NCBI GenBank assembly: GCA_947168395.1
Contig: CAMVLT010000004.1
Location: forward strand, 1-64,000
Source: an uncultured Prevotellaceae bacterium
GTDB taxonomy: Bacteria; Bacteroidota; Bacteroidia; Bacteroidales; Bacteroidaceae
Direction: 5' to 3'
DNA: 64,000 nucleotides
Part shown: one piece after another, positions 35,136-45,600 of the stretch
Position numbering within the stretch: position 1 is the stretch's first letter
Layout: every line of letters begins with the position of its first letter
Position numbers and translations under genes: made by a program
Notes under the pieces: generated by a model
Databases searched by the model: none
The model's input: only the letters and a program-made list of their open reading frames with translations
Told to the model about the DNA's origin: nothing

Positions 35136-35195
35136 TCACGATTTGTTGAATCTTGAGTTCTGCCACCACCAATAGTTTGCTGTAACTTGTTTCAT
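35136..35195 (-). CDS. trpL: trp leader peptide with three consecutive Trp codons
   Basis: A 19-codon ORF on the minus strand encodes MKQVTANYWWWQNSRFNKS and ends in TGA. It begins about 30 bases after the -7 element at 35226-35233 and is followed, 40 bases later, by a terminator hairpin before trpB. Three adjacent TGG codons in a short ORF between promoter and terminator are the hallmark of ribosome-mediated attenuation. When charged tRNA-Trp is scarce the ribosome would stall and the operon would be read through. I could not identify the antiterminator pairing by eye. Confidence 0.85.
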   Translation of the reverse strand: MKQVTANYWWWQNSRFNKS

Positions 35196-35225
35196 TGCTT
35201 CTTCTGTTTTGTTCAAAATCGGGTG

Positions 35226-35256
35226 CAAAGTTACATAAATTCTTTTAATCTCCAAA
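35226..35256 (-). promoter_or_regulatory. trp operon promoter
   Basis: On the minus strand TTTG (35253-35256), a 19-nt spacer and TAACTTTG (35226-35233) match the Bacteroidetes -33/-7 consensus. It leads directly into the trp leader peptide. Confidence 0.75.
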
Positions 35257-35304
35257 CTTTTTCACAACTTTTTTGCAAGATGTTATGAAAAAGCTTGGTC
35301 ACAA

Positions 35305-35383
35305 ATAAAATTGAGAGTGCTCTCCTATCGCAGGATTACACTCTCAAGTGCTTGTCATATTAGTTTCAGGTTATTTAGATTGG
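35305..35383 (-). ncRNA. Candidate small RNA between trp and nrdD
   Basis: A strong minus-strand promoter (TTTG 35417-35420, 20-nt spacer, TATCTTTG 35389-35396) starts a transcript that after about 40 nt enters a hairpin TTGAGAGTG...CACTCTCAA (35311-35319 with 35339-35347), followed by TTTTATTT, a terminator-like end. The predicted RNA is about 75-80 nt with no real ORF. It could instead be a second promoter for trp whose transcript is trimmed or attenuated here. Confidence 0.4.
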
Positions 35384-35388
35384 TCGCG

Positions 35389-35420
35389 CAAAGATACCAC
35401 TTTATTTTGTACTGACCAAA
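35389..35420 (-). promoter_or_regulatory. Promoter of the candidate small RNA
   Basis: Minus-strand TTTG, 20-nt spacer and TATCTTTG; an excellent consensus match with no protein start nearby. Confidence 0.65.
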
Positions 35421-35475
35421 TAAAATCTACCTTTTTTTGAAAAATTCGTTTTTTAGCGTTTTTTTAGATAGATAA

Positions 35476-35508
35476 TTTGTTTCGTATTTGGTATTTTTTG
35501 TATCTTTG
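35476..35508 (+). promoter_or_regulatory. nrdD promoter
   Basis: TTTG (35476-35479), a 21-nt spacer and TATCTTTG (35501-35508) give a consensus promoter with a leader of about 110 nt before nrdD. Confidence 0.75.
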
Positions 35509-35519
35509 CAGCCGATTAG

Positions 35520-35583
35520 AGTTTTCCAAAACGGGAAACTTTTTGAAATCGAAAGGAGGAAAAGTTTTCCAAAACGGTAAACT
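35520..35583 (+). promoter_or_regulatory. Twin hairpin repeats in the nrdD leader
   Basis: AGTTTTCCAAAACGGGAAAC(T) at 35520-35540 and AGTTTTCCAAAACGGTAAAC(T) at 35563-35583 are direct repeats 43 bp apart. Each can fold with AGTTT/AAACT arms around CC...GG. Both lie in the transcribed leader. This could be an RNA-level or protein-binding control site for ribonucleotide reductase; it does not resemble an NrdR box. Confidence 0.5.
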
Positions 35584-35628
35584 CCTTCTGAAACGGAAAG
35601 CAAGGAATTATTAAACATTACTATAAAA

Positions 35629-37722
35629 ATGGAAATTAAAAACTTTACTATCACCAAACGAGACGGGTCGAAAGACCGCTTTTCTTTAGACAAGATTATG
35701 AATGCCATCGTCAAGGCATTCGACAGTGTTGACGAGCCTGCCGACTTGGGTTCTATCTCAAAGATTATCAGCCACTTGGATATTAAAGATGATATCAAGG
35801 TTGAGGATATTCAGAACCAAGTGGAAGAAGCTCTGATGCGCGAGGGATTTTACAAAGTTGCCAAGTCGTTCATGCTCTATCGACAGGCTCATTCTGAGGA
35901 TCGTGAGACCTTACAAAAGTTGCAGTTCCTTTCCGAATATTGTGAATCTGTGAATGCCGCTACAGGATCAAAATATGACGCAAATGCAAACGTGGAGCAC
36001 AAAAATATTGCCACGCTCATTGGTGAACTGCCCAAATCCAACTTTATCCGCTTGAACCGCAGACTGCTGACCGACCGCATCAAAAAGATGTACGGAAAAG
36101 CACTCGCCGACGAGTACATCGATATGCTGACGCACCATTTTATTTATAAGAACGATGAGACAAGTTTGGCCAACTACTGTGCCTCTATCACGATGTACCC
36201 CTGGCTCATTGGCGGCACTACCAGCATTGGCGGCAACTCTACCGCTCCCACCAACCTCAAGTCGTTCTGCGGCGGCTTTGTCAATATGGTGTTCATGGTC
36301 AGCTCCATGCTCAGCGGGGCATGTGCCACCCCTGAGTTCCTGATGTACATGAACTACTTCATCGGCAAGGAGTATGGACTCGATTACTGGAAGCGGGTCG
36401 ACGAACAGGCCGACCTCAGCCTGAAGAAGCGCACCATCGACAAGGTTATCACCGACTATTTCGAGCAGATAGTCTATACGCTGAACCAGCCTACGGGTGC
36501 CCGCAACTACCAGGCTGTGTTCTGGAATATTGCCTACTACGACCATTATTATTTTAACAGCATCTTTGGCGATTTCTACTTCCCCGACGGTTCAAAACCC
36601 GACTGGGACGGACTCAGCTGGCTGCAGAAGCGCTTTATGAAGTGGTTCAACAAGGAGCGCACCAAGACGCTGCTGACATTCCCCGTCGAGACGATGGCAC
36701 TGCTCACCGACGAGAACGGTGATTGCAAGGATCCTGAGTGGGGCGACTTCACGGCCGAGATGTATTCCGAAGGTCACTCGTTCTTCACCTATATGAGTGA
36801 CAATGCCGACTCACTGAGTTCCTGCTGCCGTCTGCGCAACGAGATTACCGACAACGGCTTCAGTTATACCTTGGGTGCCGGCGGTGTGTCTACAGGTTCG
36901 AAATCGGTGCTGACCATCAACCTGAACCGCTGCATCCAGTATGCCGTTAACCACGACATAGGCTACTTGGAGTATCTGAGCCACATCATCGACCTCTGCC
37001 ACAAGGTGCAGCTGGCCTACAACGAGAACCTGAAGGAACTGCAGGCGCATGGCATGCTACCTCTATTCGATGCTGGCTACATCAACATAGGTCGTCAGTA
37101 CCTAACCATCGGCATCAACGGACTGGTGGAGGCTGCCGAGTTCATGGGACTGAAGATTACACCTAACGACGACTATATGCACTTCGTCCAGTCCATCCTG
37201 GGACTTATCGAGAAATACAACAAGCAGTACCGCTCAAAGGATGTGATGTTCAACTGCGAGATGATACCTGCCGAGAACGTTGGCGTGAAACACGCCAAGT
37301 GGGACCGTGAAGACGGCTACTTCGTGCCCCGCGACTGCTACAATTCCTATTTCTACGTCGTCGAGGACGATTCGCTGAGTGTCATCGACAAGTTCAAGCT
37401 ACACGGACGCCCATACATCGAGCACCTGACAGGTGGCTCGGCTCTGCACATGAACCTCGAGGAGCACCTCAGCAAACAGCAGTACCTGAAGCTGCTGAAG
37501 GTGGCTGCACAGGAGGGTTGCAACTACTTCACGTTCAATATCCCCAACACCGTGTGCAACGACTGCGGCTACATAGACAAACGCTACCTGAAGGAATGTC
37601 CCCACTGCCACTCTAAGAACGTGGATTACATGACCCGCATCATCGGTTACCTGAAGCGCGTCTCGAATTTCTCGCAGGCCCGCCAGGAGGAAGCTGCAAG
37701 GCGGTATTATGCGATGGCATAG
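35629..37722 (+). CDS. nrdD: Anaerobic ribonucleoside-triphosphate reductase
   Basis: 697 aa glycyl-radical enzyme making dNTPs without oxygen. An N-terminal ATP-cone (about 1-95; KRDGSKDRFSLDKI) allows allosteric control. The catalytic barrel has the active-site Cys region SSCCRLRN. The C-terminus carries a zinc site CNDCGYIDKRYLKECPHCHS and the radical loop RIIGYLKR (Gly near residue 672). nrdG follows after 3 bases. Confidence 0.96.
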   Translation: MEIKNFTITKRDGSKDRFSLDKIMNAIVKAFDSVDEPADLGSISKIISHLDIKDDIKVEDIQNQVEEALMREGFYKVAKSFMLYRQAHSEDRETLQKLQFLSEYCESVNAATGSKYDANANVEHKNIATLIGELPKSNFIRLNRRLLTDRIKKMYGKALADEYIDMLTHHFIYKNDETSLANYCASITMYPWLIGGTTSIGGNSTAPTNLKSFCGGFVNMVFMVSSMLSGACATPEFLMYMNYFIGKEYGLDYWKRVDEQADLSLKKRTIDKVITDYFEQIVYTLNQPTGARNYQAVFWNIAYYDHYYFNSIFGDFYFPDGSKPDWDGLSWLQKRFMKWFNKERTKTLLTFPVETMALLTDENGDCKDPEWGDFTAEMYSEGHSFFTYMSDNADSLSSCCRLRNEITDNGFSYTLGAGGVSTGSKSVLTINLNRCIQYAVNHDIGYLEYLSHIIDLCHKVQLAYNENLKELQAHGMLPLFDAGYINIGRQYLTIGINGLVEAAEFMGLKITPNDDYMHFVQSILGLIEKYNKQYRSKDVMFNCEMIPAENVGVKHAKWDREDGYFVPRDCYNSYFYVVEDDSLSVIDKFKLHGRPYIEHLTGGSALHMNLEEHLSKQQYLKLLKVAAQEGCNYFTFNIPNTVCNDCGYIDKRYLKECPHCHSKNVDYMTRIIGYLKRVSNFSQARQEEAARRYYAMA

Positions 37723-37725
37723 ACT

Positions 37726-38205
37726 ATGCTAAAGTACGTAAACACTGGCATCGTGTTCCAGGAGATACCCGACGAGGTGACGCTGGCCATCAACATCAGC
37801 AATTGCCCCTGCCACTGCCCAGGCTGTCACAGCCACTATCTGTGGGAGGACATCGGGCTTCCCCTGGACACCGATGCCATTGACATGTTTGTCGGCAAGT
37901 TCGCAAATGACATCACCTGCATCGCCATGATGGGAGGCGATGCCGACCCGAAGGGAGTGAACCTGCTGGCGCAGTACATCCACGAAGAGTATCCGCAGCT
38001 GAAGGTAGCTTGGTACAGCGGTCGGCTCCGCATCCCCTCGACGGTGTGCAAGACCGACTTCGACTATATCAAGGTTGGCCCCTACATCCGTCACCTCGGC
38101 CCCCTGAGTCAGCCCACCACCAACCAGCATCTGTACCGCCAGACGCTGAACGGCGATTTCGAGGACATCACCTACCGCTTCTGGAAGGATAAAGAAAACA
38201 AATAA
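37726..38205 (+). CDS. nrdG: Anaerobic ribonucleotide reductase activating protein
   Basis: 159 aa radical-SAM enzyme that installs the glycyl radical on NrdD. The iron-sulphur CxxxCxxC motif is Cys27, Cys31 and Cys34 in SNCPCHCPGCHS. MMGGDADPKG is the glycine-rich SAM region. It is coupled to nrdD by a 3-bp gap. Confidence 0.95.
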   Translation: MLKYVNTGIVFQEIPDEVTLAINISNCPCHCPGCHSHYLWEDIGLPLDTDAIDMFVGKFANDITCIAMMGGDADPKGVNLLAQYIHEEYPQLKVAWYSGRLRIPSTVCKTDFDYIKVGPYIRHLGPLSQPTTNQHLYRQTLNGDFEDITYRFWKDKENK

Positions 38206-38337
38206 GCATACATCCACCTCGAGATGCTTGGCAATGTCGAAAGATCTTTTTCGAATTGCATGTTTATGCACTTACAGATTGTGACTTATATTGCTATTCG
38301 AACATTTTTGCAGGTAAAAGGGCAAAATAAATGGATA

Positions 38338-38372
38338 TTTGTGCTTTATTTCATAGAATTGTTGTATCTTTG
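38338..38372 (+). promoter_or_regulatory. Promoter of the NRPS-export operon
   Basis: TATCTTTG (38365-38372) with TTTG at 38338-38341 (spacer 23, slightly long) lies about 40 bases before the lipoprotein gene. No other clear promoter is seen up to 56400, so it may drive lipoprotein, NRPS, permease, fusion protein and channel. Confidence 0.55.
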
Positions 38373-38411
38373 TAGCCAAAATTAAATAAAAAATAAAAGG
38401 AATCAAGCAAG

Positions 38412-39617
38412 ATGAAAAAAAGTATTTATTGGCTTTTGGCCACTATTTTTACCTGCAGTACAACAGTGATGACCTCATGTGGCAGTGATGACTCGACTGT
38501 TGATCTTAATGTTTCTGCTAATATAGAGCAGCCCAAAAACTTTGGCGGTATACTGAAGAAAGTGAAGAACAACATGGGTAACACCAACTTCGGGGGACTG
38601 GCACCCTTAGCCCTTGGCCTCAACAACGGCACAGCGGTCGTCAACTGCGACGACATTGCCGACCAAGACATGGACCAGTTTATCGGGGCCTTGAATTCCC
38701 TGTTGGAAAGGCTGCTTTGTTGCAATGGGGAAGCCAACGGGGACACTCAGGACTGGAAGCTTGGCGACCTGATGGAGACATTGCGGTCGGCAATCGATGT
38801 GAGCCGGCTATATGAACAGTTATCCGATAACATCATGCAGGGCAACGGAGAGTATAACCGGGCATTCGACATCGTGCTGAATGACACGTTGGCTTATAAA
38901 GTTGCCCTTGATATGCAGCGCGACATGGAGGCAAAGTACCCTGTTGTGAACGGTAAGACACAGCGGCAGCTGACCATCAGCAAAAATGGAACCGTATTGC
39001 TGACCATCGACACCAGCCAGGACGGCACGGTCGGAATCGTTGACAACAAGTTTGGCGTCAACACTGCCAACACGGGCAGTCTGACCTACAACGACCTGAA
39101 GTTCACGTTCGACCGTCAGACCTACGGCGGCGACTCCATAGCCAAGAACCTCGCTTTCTTCAAAGATGGTTTAAACATCATCAAAATCACGACGAAGAAC
39201 AGCAACAATCTCACCTTGGAGAACCTTTTGAACAAGAATGTGGCGTTCAAGGGCAATATGGAGATTACCGCGTTGGAAGGACTTATGAACTTAAGATCCG
39301 ACATCAGCAACCTCAACAAGTTCTATGCTACGGGACTTGCATTGGTTGGGCTTGGGCTGACTGGCACGACGAAGGATATTTGCCAGAAACAGGCTGACGC
39401 CTTTAACAGCATTGTCAGCAGCCAATTCTTGTTCGGCGGTGACATGAAGGAGATGTTCGTTGAACCAATGTTAGCCGACAGCGTCCGCAACATCTACGTG
39501 CCATCCTTGATTTTACAGGCAGACCCTGCCAATGGTGGCGAGAAGGTGACATTGATGGAGGCCTTAGAAGCAATAGGTGTGGCCTTCGAGAACCTTATGC
39601 AGTTGTTTGCAGAATAA
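38412..39617 (+). CDS. Putative lipoprotein at the head of the NRPS operon
   Basis: 401 aa. A lipoprotein signal peptide ends VMTSC-GSDD (Cys23); the acidic residues after the Cys resemble the Bacteroidetes surface-export signal. The rest is a soluble domain, with KKVKNNMGNTNFGGLAPLAL early and a helical LTGTTKDICQKQADAFNSIV region later, that I do not recognise. It ends five bases before the open frame of the NRPS and 35 bases before the NRPS start I prefer, so it is in the same operon. A role in handling or being protected from the peptide is possible but unproven. Confidence 0.75.
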   Translation: MKKSIYWLLATIFTCSTTVMTSCGSDDSTVDLNVSANIEQPKNFGGILKKVKNNMGNTNFGGLAPLALGLNNGTAVVNCDDIADQDMDQFIGALNSLLERLLCCNGEANGDTQDWKLGDLMETLRSAIDVSRLYEQLSDNIMQGNGEYNRAFDIVLNDTLAYKVALDMQRDMEAKYPVVNGKTQRQLTISKNGTVLLTIDTSQDGTVGIVDNKFGVNTANTGSLTYNDLKFTFDRQTYGGDSIAKNLAFFKDGLNIIKITTKNSNNLTLENLLNKNVAFKGNMEITALEGLMNLRSDISNLNKFYATGLALVGLGLTGTTKDICQKQADAFNSIVSSQFLFGGDMKEMFVEPMLADSVRNIYVPSLILQADPANGGEKVTLMEALEAIGVAFENLMQLFAE

Positions 39618-39652
39618 CCTAATTGACCCTAAACCATTCTGGCAAACACTTA

Positions 39653-42600
39653 ATGAAGACATACCCATTGCTGCAATCACAGCTTGGGGTGCTGCTACAG
39701 AGTATGCAACACCCTGGCTCTACACATTACAATCTGCCCAACTATATTTTCATGCCCCTGTCAGTGACACGGGAACGGGTTGTTAGTGCTGTGCAGAAAC
39801 TTGTCGAGTCGTTTCCTGAGCTGCACACCCGCTTCGTCACTAATGAGCAGGGCGAGGTACGCCAGTGGAGTGACATGTCGATGCCTATTCCCGTGGTCAG
39901 CCGCCAGTGTACGGAAGCTGAGCTACAGGATTATATAGCCAAAGGGTTTGTGCGTCCGTTTGACCTGCTGGGCAGCCAGCCGTTGTTCCGCGTGGAGGTC
40001 GTTGAGACGGAGAAAGGCGTCTGCCTGCTCTCCGACGGCTATCATGGTATTGTCGACGGCCTGTCGTTTGCCCCCATCCTGACCACAGCCTTTGCAACGT
40101 TGATGGAAGGCGGGCGCGTTGAACCACAGCCGTACGGTATGTATCAGGCTGCCGAGGACGAGGTGGCAACGTTTGGTAGTCCGCTCTACCAGCGTGCCAA
40201 GGCATACTATGCCGAGAAATTCGACGGGCTGTCGATGGTCACGCTGAGCCATGCCAAACCAGGCACCATCGGGCTGATGGGGCGCAGCAAGGCCACCGTC
40301 AGCAGAAGTGTATGCGACGACTGGTGCCACGAGCACGGTGTTCAGCCTAACCTGCTTTTCCAGGCTGCCTTTGGACACGTCATGTCGGTGCTCACCCGAC
40401 AGCAGAAGGTAGCCTATTCGACCGTTAACCACGGACGTATGGACAAGCGGCTGCGTGGCTGTGTAGGTATGTTTGTCAAGACGGTGCCCATGCTGGCCGA
40501 TGCCGACCCTTCGCAGCGAGTGATTGACTTTGTCAGGAGCCAGCGTGGAGAGCTGATGAAAACCGTCCGCTACGGTGCCTACCCCTTTACACACTTCTGT
40601 TCCGACTTGCAGGTAAAGCAAGGCGTGACGTTCAATTTCCAGGCGATGGCCAATATGGAGGAGCACGTGATGGTAGATGACGTCATGGCCCGTGCTGTGC
40701 AGCCTGTGCGGAACGAGACCGACTCCGACCTCAGCGTTCTCATCTTCCTGAAAGACGAGAACTACGAGATACGTGTGGAGTCGAGCTTGGCCATGAACGA
40801 TGCCGATACGCTCCAGATGGTGGCCGAAGCCATGAGGGTGGCCGTATGCAACATGACGGCTCACCCAGAGCTGACACTGGGCAAACTTGACATTGTCAGT
40901 GCTGCCGACCGCGAAGCACTCATTACATTAGGCCGCGGCAAGCAGATGGACATCGACCCGCAGATGACCTTCGTGAAGGCTTTTGAGCAGTGTGTCAGCC
41001 AGCATTCCGACCGCCTTGCCGTGGCCGATGCTCATGACAGCCTGACCTATGGCGAACTGTCGCGCCGTTCCAACGTGCTGGCAAATAGGCTGGTGGCCTG
41101 TGGGGTACGTCCCAACGACTTTGTGGCCGTAAAGTTAGAGCGCACCATTGAGTTCCCGCTTGCCGTCATCGCCATCCACAAGGCCGGTGCCGCCTACGTG
41201 CCCATCGATTTGGAATATCCCGAGGAAAGACAGCAGTACATGCTCAGTGACAGTGAGGCTAAAGTGGTCGTCGATGGCCAGTTCATTGCCGAAACCGACT
41301 TCAGCCAGGACGCGACCTCAATAGACCTAAGTACCACCGAAGGATTGGCCTATATGATCTACACCTCAGGCTCCACAGGCCTTCCTAAGGGCGTGATGAT
41401 ACGGCAATGCGCACTCACCTCCTACATAGCCTCCATCACCGATGTCCTCGGGCTTTCTTCCACAGACCGCATCTCGCTGCATCGTCCCTTCTCTTTCGAT
41501 GCTCATATACAGGATCTCTATCCCGTGCTGACCGTCGGAGGTAGCCTGCATATCATGCCTTCGGAGATACGCCGAGACATCCAGGGCATTCGCGATTTCA
41601 TCACCGGCCACAGCATTACGGGCGGCAGCTACACCACCTCGTTGGGCAAACTGCTCATAGAGAGCGGCCCACTGCCCCTCCGGTATATGACGCTGACGGG
41701 TGAGCGCATGGCAGACCTGGTGAGCGGTGATGTGCAGCTGTTCAACGGCTACGGCCCGACGGAGTGTACCGACCTGATTTCTGCCTACCGTCTCGATTGT
41801 GGACGGTTCTATACCAACATCCCCATCGGCCGCCCTATGGCTAACAGCCATTGCTTCATTGTCGATGCTCAAGGCCGCCTTTTGCCCCGTGGTGCAGAAG
41901 GCGAGCTCTGTTTCGCCAGTGTGCAGGTTAGCGCAGGTTATTGGCATCAGCCGGAACTGACGGCTGAGAAGTTCTGTGACTGTCCCTTCCTTCCGACAGA
42001 CTGCGATGGGCAGCCCGTCCGCATGTACCACACAGGCGACCTGTGCCGCTGGAACGAAGAGGGGCAGCTGGAGTTCCTTGGCCGAATTGACGATCAAGTG
42101 AAGCTGCGCGGCTACCGCATAGAACTGGGCGAGATAGAAAGCTGCGCCTCCAAGTTCGAGGGCATCAGTCAGGCGGTAGCCGTCATCAGGCTCATAGGGA
42201 ACACTGACACACTGTGCCTCTACTATACGGCGGACGGCGATACTGCGGTCAATACCAACGAGCTGCGCCAGTTCCTAAGCCGCACGCTGGCCGAATACAT
42301 GGTGCCAACGGCATATATGCAGATTGACGCCCTACCCCTGACACCCAACGGCAAGATAGACCGGCGCAGGCTGCCCGAACCAACGCTACAGCAGGAAGCT
42401 ATTGTAGCACCCGCCACAGAACTGGAACAGGAACTCTTTGCCATCGTGGCCAAACAGTTGGGAACCTCCGATTTTGGCGTTACCACCGACCTCGTGGCCT
42501 TTGGTCTGTCATCGCTCGATGCCATGCGCCTGAGCCTGGCTATCGGTCAGCAGACTGGATTGAAGATAAACGTGGGTGAACTGCTGGCGAATCCCACCAT

Positions 42601-45600
42601 CCGCCACATGGCTGAAACGGCCCACCGTCAGCAACCCGATATCGATGTCGACCTTGCCGACTTCCACCAAGAACTGGACTGCTACCCGCTGACCGCCAAC
42701 CAGCGCGGTGTCTATATAGACTGGGAACTGAACCGCAACACCACGCAGTACAACGTCCCTGTAGCCATCTTCCTCGGACAGACAGCCCCAACCCTTCTGG
42801 CTGACGCCCTCCGGCTGGTCGTCGATGCCCACAGCTATATCAAGACCCGCTTGGAAAACCGTGATGGCAGCTTGGTGCAGCTGCGCCGTGACAATGCCCC
42901 TGTGCAGGTCTCGGTTACCGCTCTTGACTTTGAGCCTGACCGTGACTTCTTCCAGCAGCGCGTCAGACCCTTCAACCTTTTTACCGACGACCTGTATCGT
43001 CTGGAAATCTACACCTGCGGCGAGCGCACCTGGCTCTTCAAGGACTTCCATCATATTGTGACTGACGGACTGTCGGATGCCGTCTTCTTCCGCCACCTTC
43101 TGGCTGCCCTTGATGGCACACAGCCCAAGAAGGAGACGGTGACCGCCTTCGATTACGCCCTCTACGAGCAACAGCTCAGCAGCACTGACCGCCGTGCCGA
43201 GGCACGCGACTACTTCGACCGACTGCTTGACGGAACTGAGGCGGCATCCTACCCGCGTACAGCCAGCGGCACTGCGCACAGAGTTGAGTCGGTCACGTCT
43301 GCTGTCGCCGACAGCGATGCCGTTCGCAAAGCCTGCCGCCGTATGGGCATCACGCCCAACTCCTACTTCCAGACCGTATTGGCTCAGGTGCTGCACCGCC
43401 TGACACGACAGGAGCGCCTGATGCTGGCTACCGTCTCAAGCGGCCGGTCGCTGGCCCAGACAGAGGACATCATGGGTATGTTTGCAAAGACACTGCCTCT
43501 GGTCTCCGTGGACGGAGGTACCGATGGCACCACGTTCGCCTCTGCCGCCCAGGCTATACACCGCCAAAGCATTGAGAGTATGAGCCGTGACTTCTATCCC
43601 CTGACGGAGATAGTAGAGCGCCACGGACTGCGCCCTGAGATTCTCTATGCCTTCGAAGGTGGCTTATACGATGATATAGCTGCATCTTCCACTCTCGTTA
43701 CCGACGTGATGGGGCTTACCCTCGATACACCGAAGATGCCTATCGAAGTGACGGTCACTCCCGACCGCAAGGGCATCTACACGATACTTCTGAACTTTGA
43801 TGCTGCACTCTATTCCCATGCCTCGATGACAGCACTGGTCAGTGCGCTGACCACCTGCGCCGCAAACGCAGCAAAAGAGGATATACTGCTCAGCGACATA
43901 GAAATGGTCAGCGATGAGCAGCGTGCTGCGTTGATTGCGCTGGGGGCAGGCAAGCACATCGACATCGACCCGCAGATGACCTTTGTGAAGGCTTTCGAAA
44001 GGTGTGCCAGCCAGCATCCCGACGACCTTGCCGTGGCCGATGCTCACGACAGCTTGACCTACGGCGAACTGTCGCGCCGTTCCGACGTGCTGGCAAATAG
44101 GCTGATGGCCTGTGGGGTACGTCCCAACGACTTTGTGGCCGTAAAGTTAGACCGCACCATTGAGTTCCCGCTTGCCGTCATCGCCATCCACAAGGCCGGT
44201 GCCGCCTACGTGCCCATCGATTTGGAATATCCCGAGGAAAGACAGCAGTACATGCTCAGTGACAGTGAGGCTAAAGTGGTCGTCGATGGCCAGTTCATTG
44301 CCGAAACCGACTTCAGCCAGGACGCGACCTCAATAGACCTAAGTACCACCGAAGGATTGGCCTATATGATCTACACCTCAGGCTCCACAGGCCTTCCTAA
44401 GGGCGTGATGATACGGCAATGCGCACTCACCTCCTACATAGCCTCCATCACCGATGTCCTCGGGCTTTCTTCCACAGACCGCATCTCGCTGCATCGTCCC
44501 TTCTCTTTCGATGCTCATATACAGGATCTCTATCCCGTGCTGACCGTCGGAGGTAGCCTGCATATCATGCCTTCGGAGATACGCCGAGACATCCAGGGCA
44601 TTCGCGATTTCATCACCGGCCACAGCATTACGGGCGGCAGCTACACCACCTCGTTGGGCAAACTGCTCATAGAGAGCGGCCCACTGCCCCTCCGGTATAT
44701 GACGCTGACGGGTGAGCGCATGGCAGACCTGGTGAGCGGTGATGTGCAGCTGTTCAACGGCTACGGCCCGACGGAGTGTACGGACCTCATTTCTGCCTAC
44801 CGCCTGGAGCGCGGCCGTTGCTATGCCACCATTCCCATCGGGCGTCCTATGGCCAACAGCCATTGCTTCATTGTCGATGCACAAGGCCGCCTTTTACCCC
44901 GTGGCGCAGAGGGCGAGCTCTGTTTCGCCAGTGTGCAGGTCAGCGCAGGTTATTGGCATCAGCCCGAACTGACGGCAGAGAAGTTCCGTGACTGTCCCTT
45001 CCTTCCGACAGACGATGATGGGCAGCCCGTCCGCATGTATCGTACTGGCGACCTGTGCCGTTGGAACGAAGAGGGCCAGCTGGAGTTCCTCGGCCGTACC
45101 GACGATCAAGTGAAGCTGCGCGGCTACCGCATAGAACTGGGCGAGATAGAAAGCTGCGCCTCCAAGTTCGAGGGCATCAGTCAGGCGGTAGCCGTCATCA
45201 GGCTCATAGGGAACACTGACACACTGTGCCTCTACTATACGGCGGACGGCGATACTGCGGTCAATACCAACGAGCTGCGCCAGTTCCTAAGCCGCACGCT
45301 GGCCGAATACATGGTGCCAACGGCATATATGCAGATTGACGCCCTACCCCTGACACCCAACGGTAAGGTAGACCGCCGACACCTGCCAGCCCCGACCTTT
45401 ACCACCCAGACTGACTACGTTGCTCCTATGAACAAGGCAGAGGAAACCATCGTCAGGTTGTTGGGCGGCGTGCTGGCGTGGCAAAAGCCCATCAGCATGC
45501 TTGACAACTTCTTCACTCTGGGTGGCGACTCCATCAAACTGATTCACTTGGTGAGCCTATTGTATAACGAGGGCTTTACAGCACAGGTGAGCGAACTGAT

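Larger units (their letters stand above)
35033..35628. other. Divergent trp / nrdD regulatory region
   Basis: 596 bp without a long gene. From left to right it holds the trp attenuator hairpin, the trp leader peptide and the trp promoter (minus), a candidate small RNA with its own promoter (minus), and the nrdD promoter plus a leader with two repeated hairpins (plus). These are listed separately. Confidence 0.8.

Noticed and set aside
35305..35383. tRNA or 6S RNA in the trp-nrdD gap
   Set aside because: No cloverleaf or 6S-like bubble is visible; I keep it only as an unclassified small-RNA candidate.
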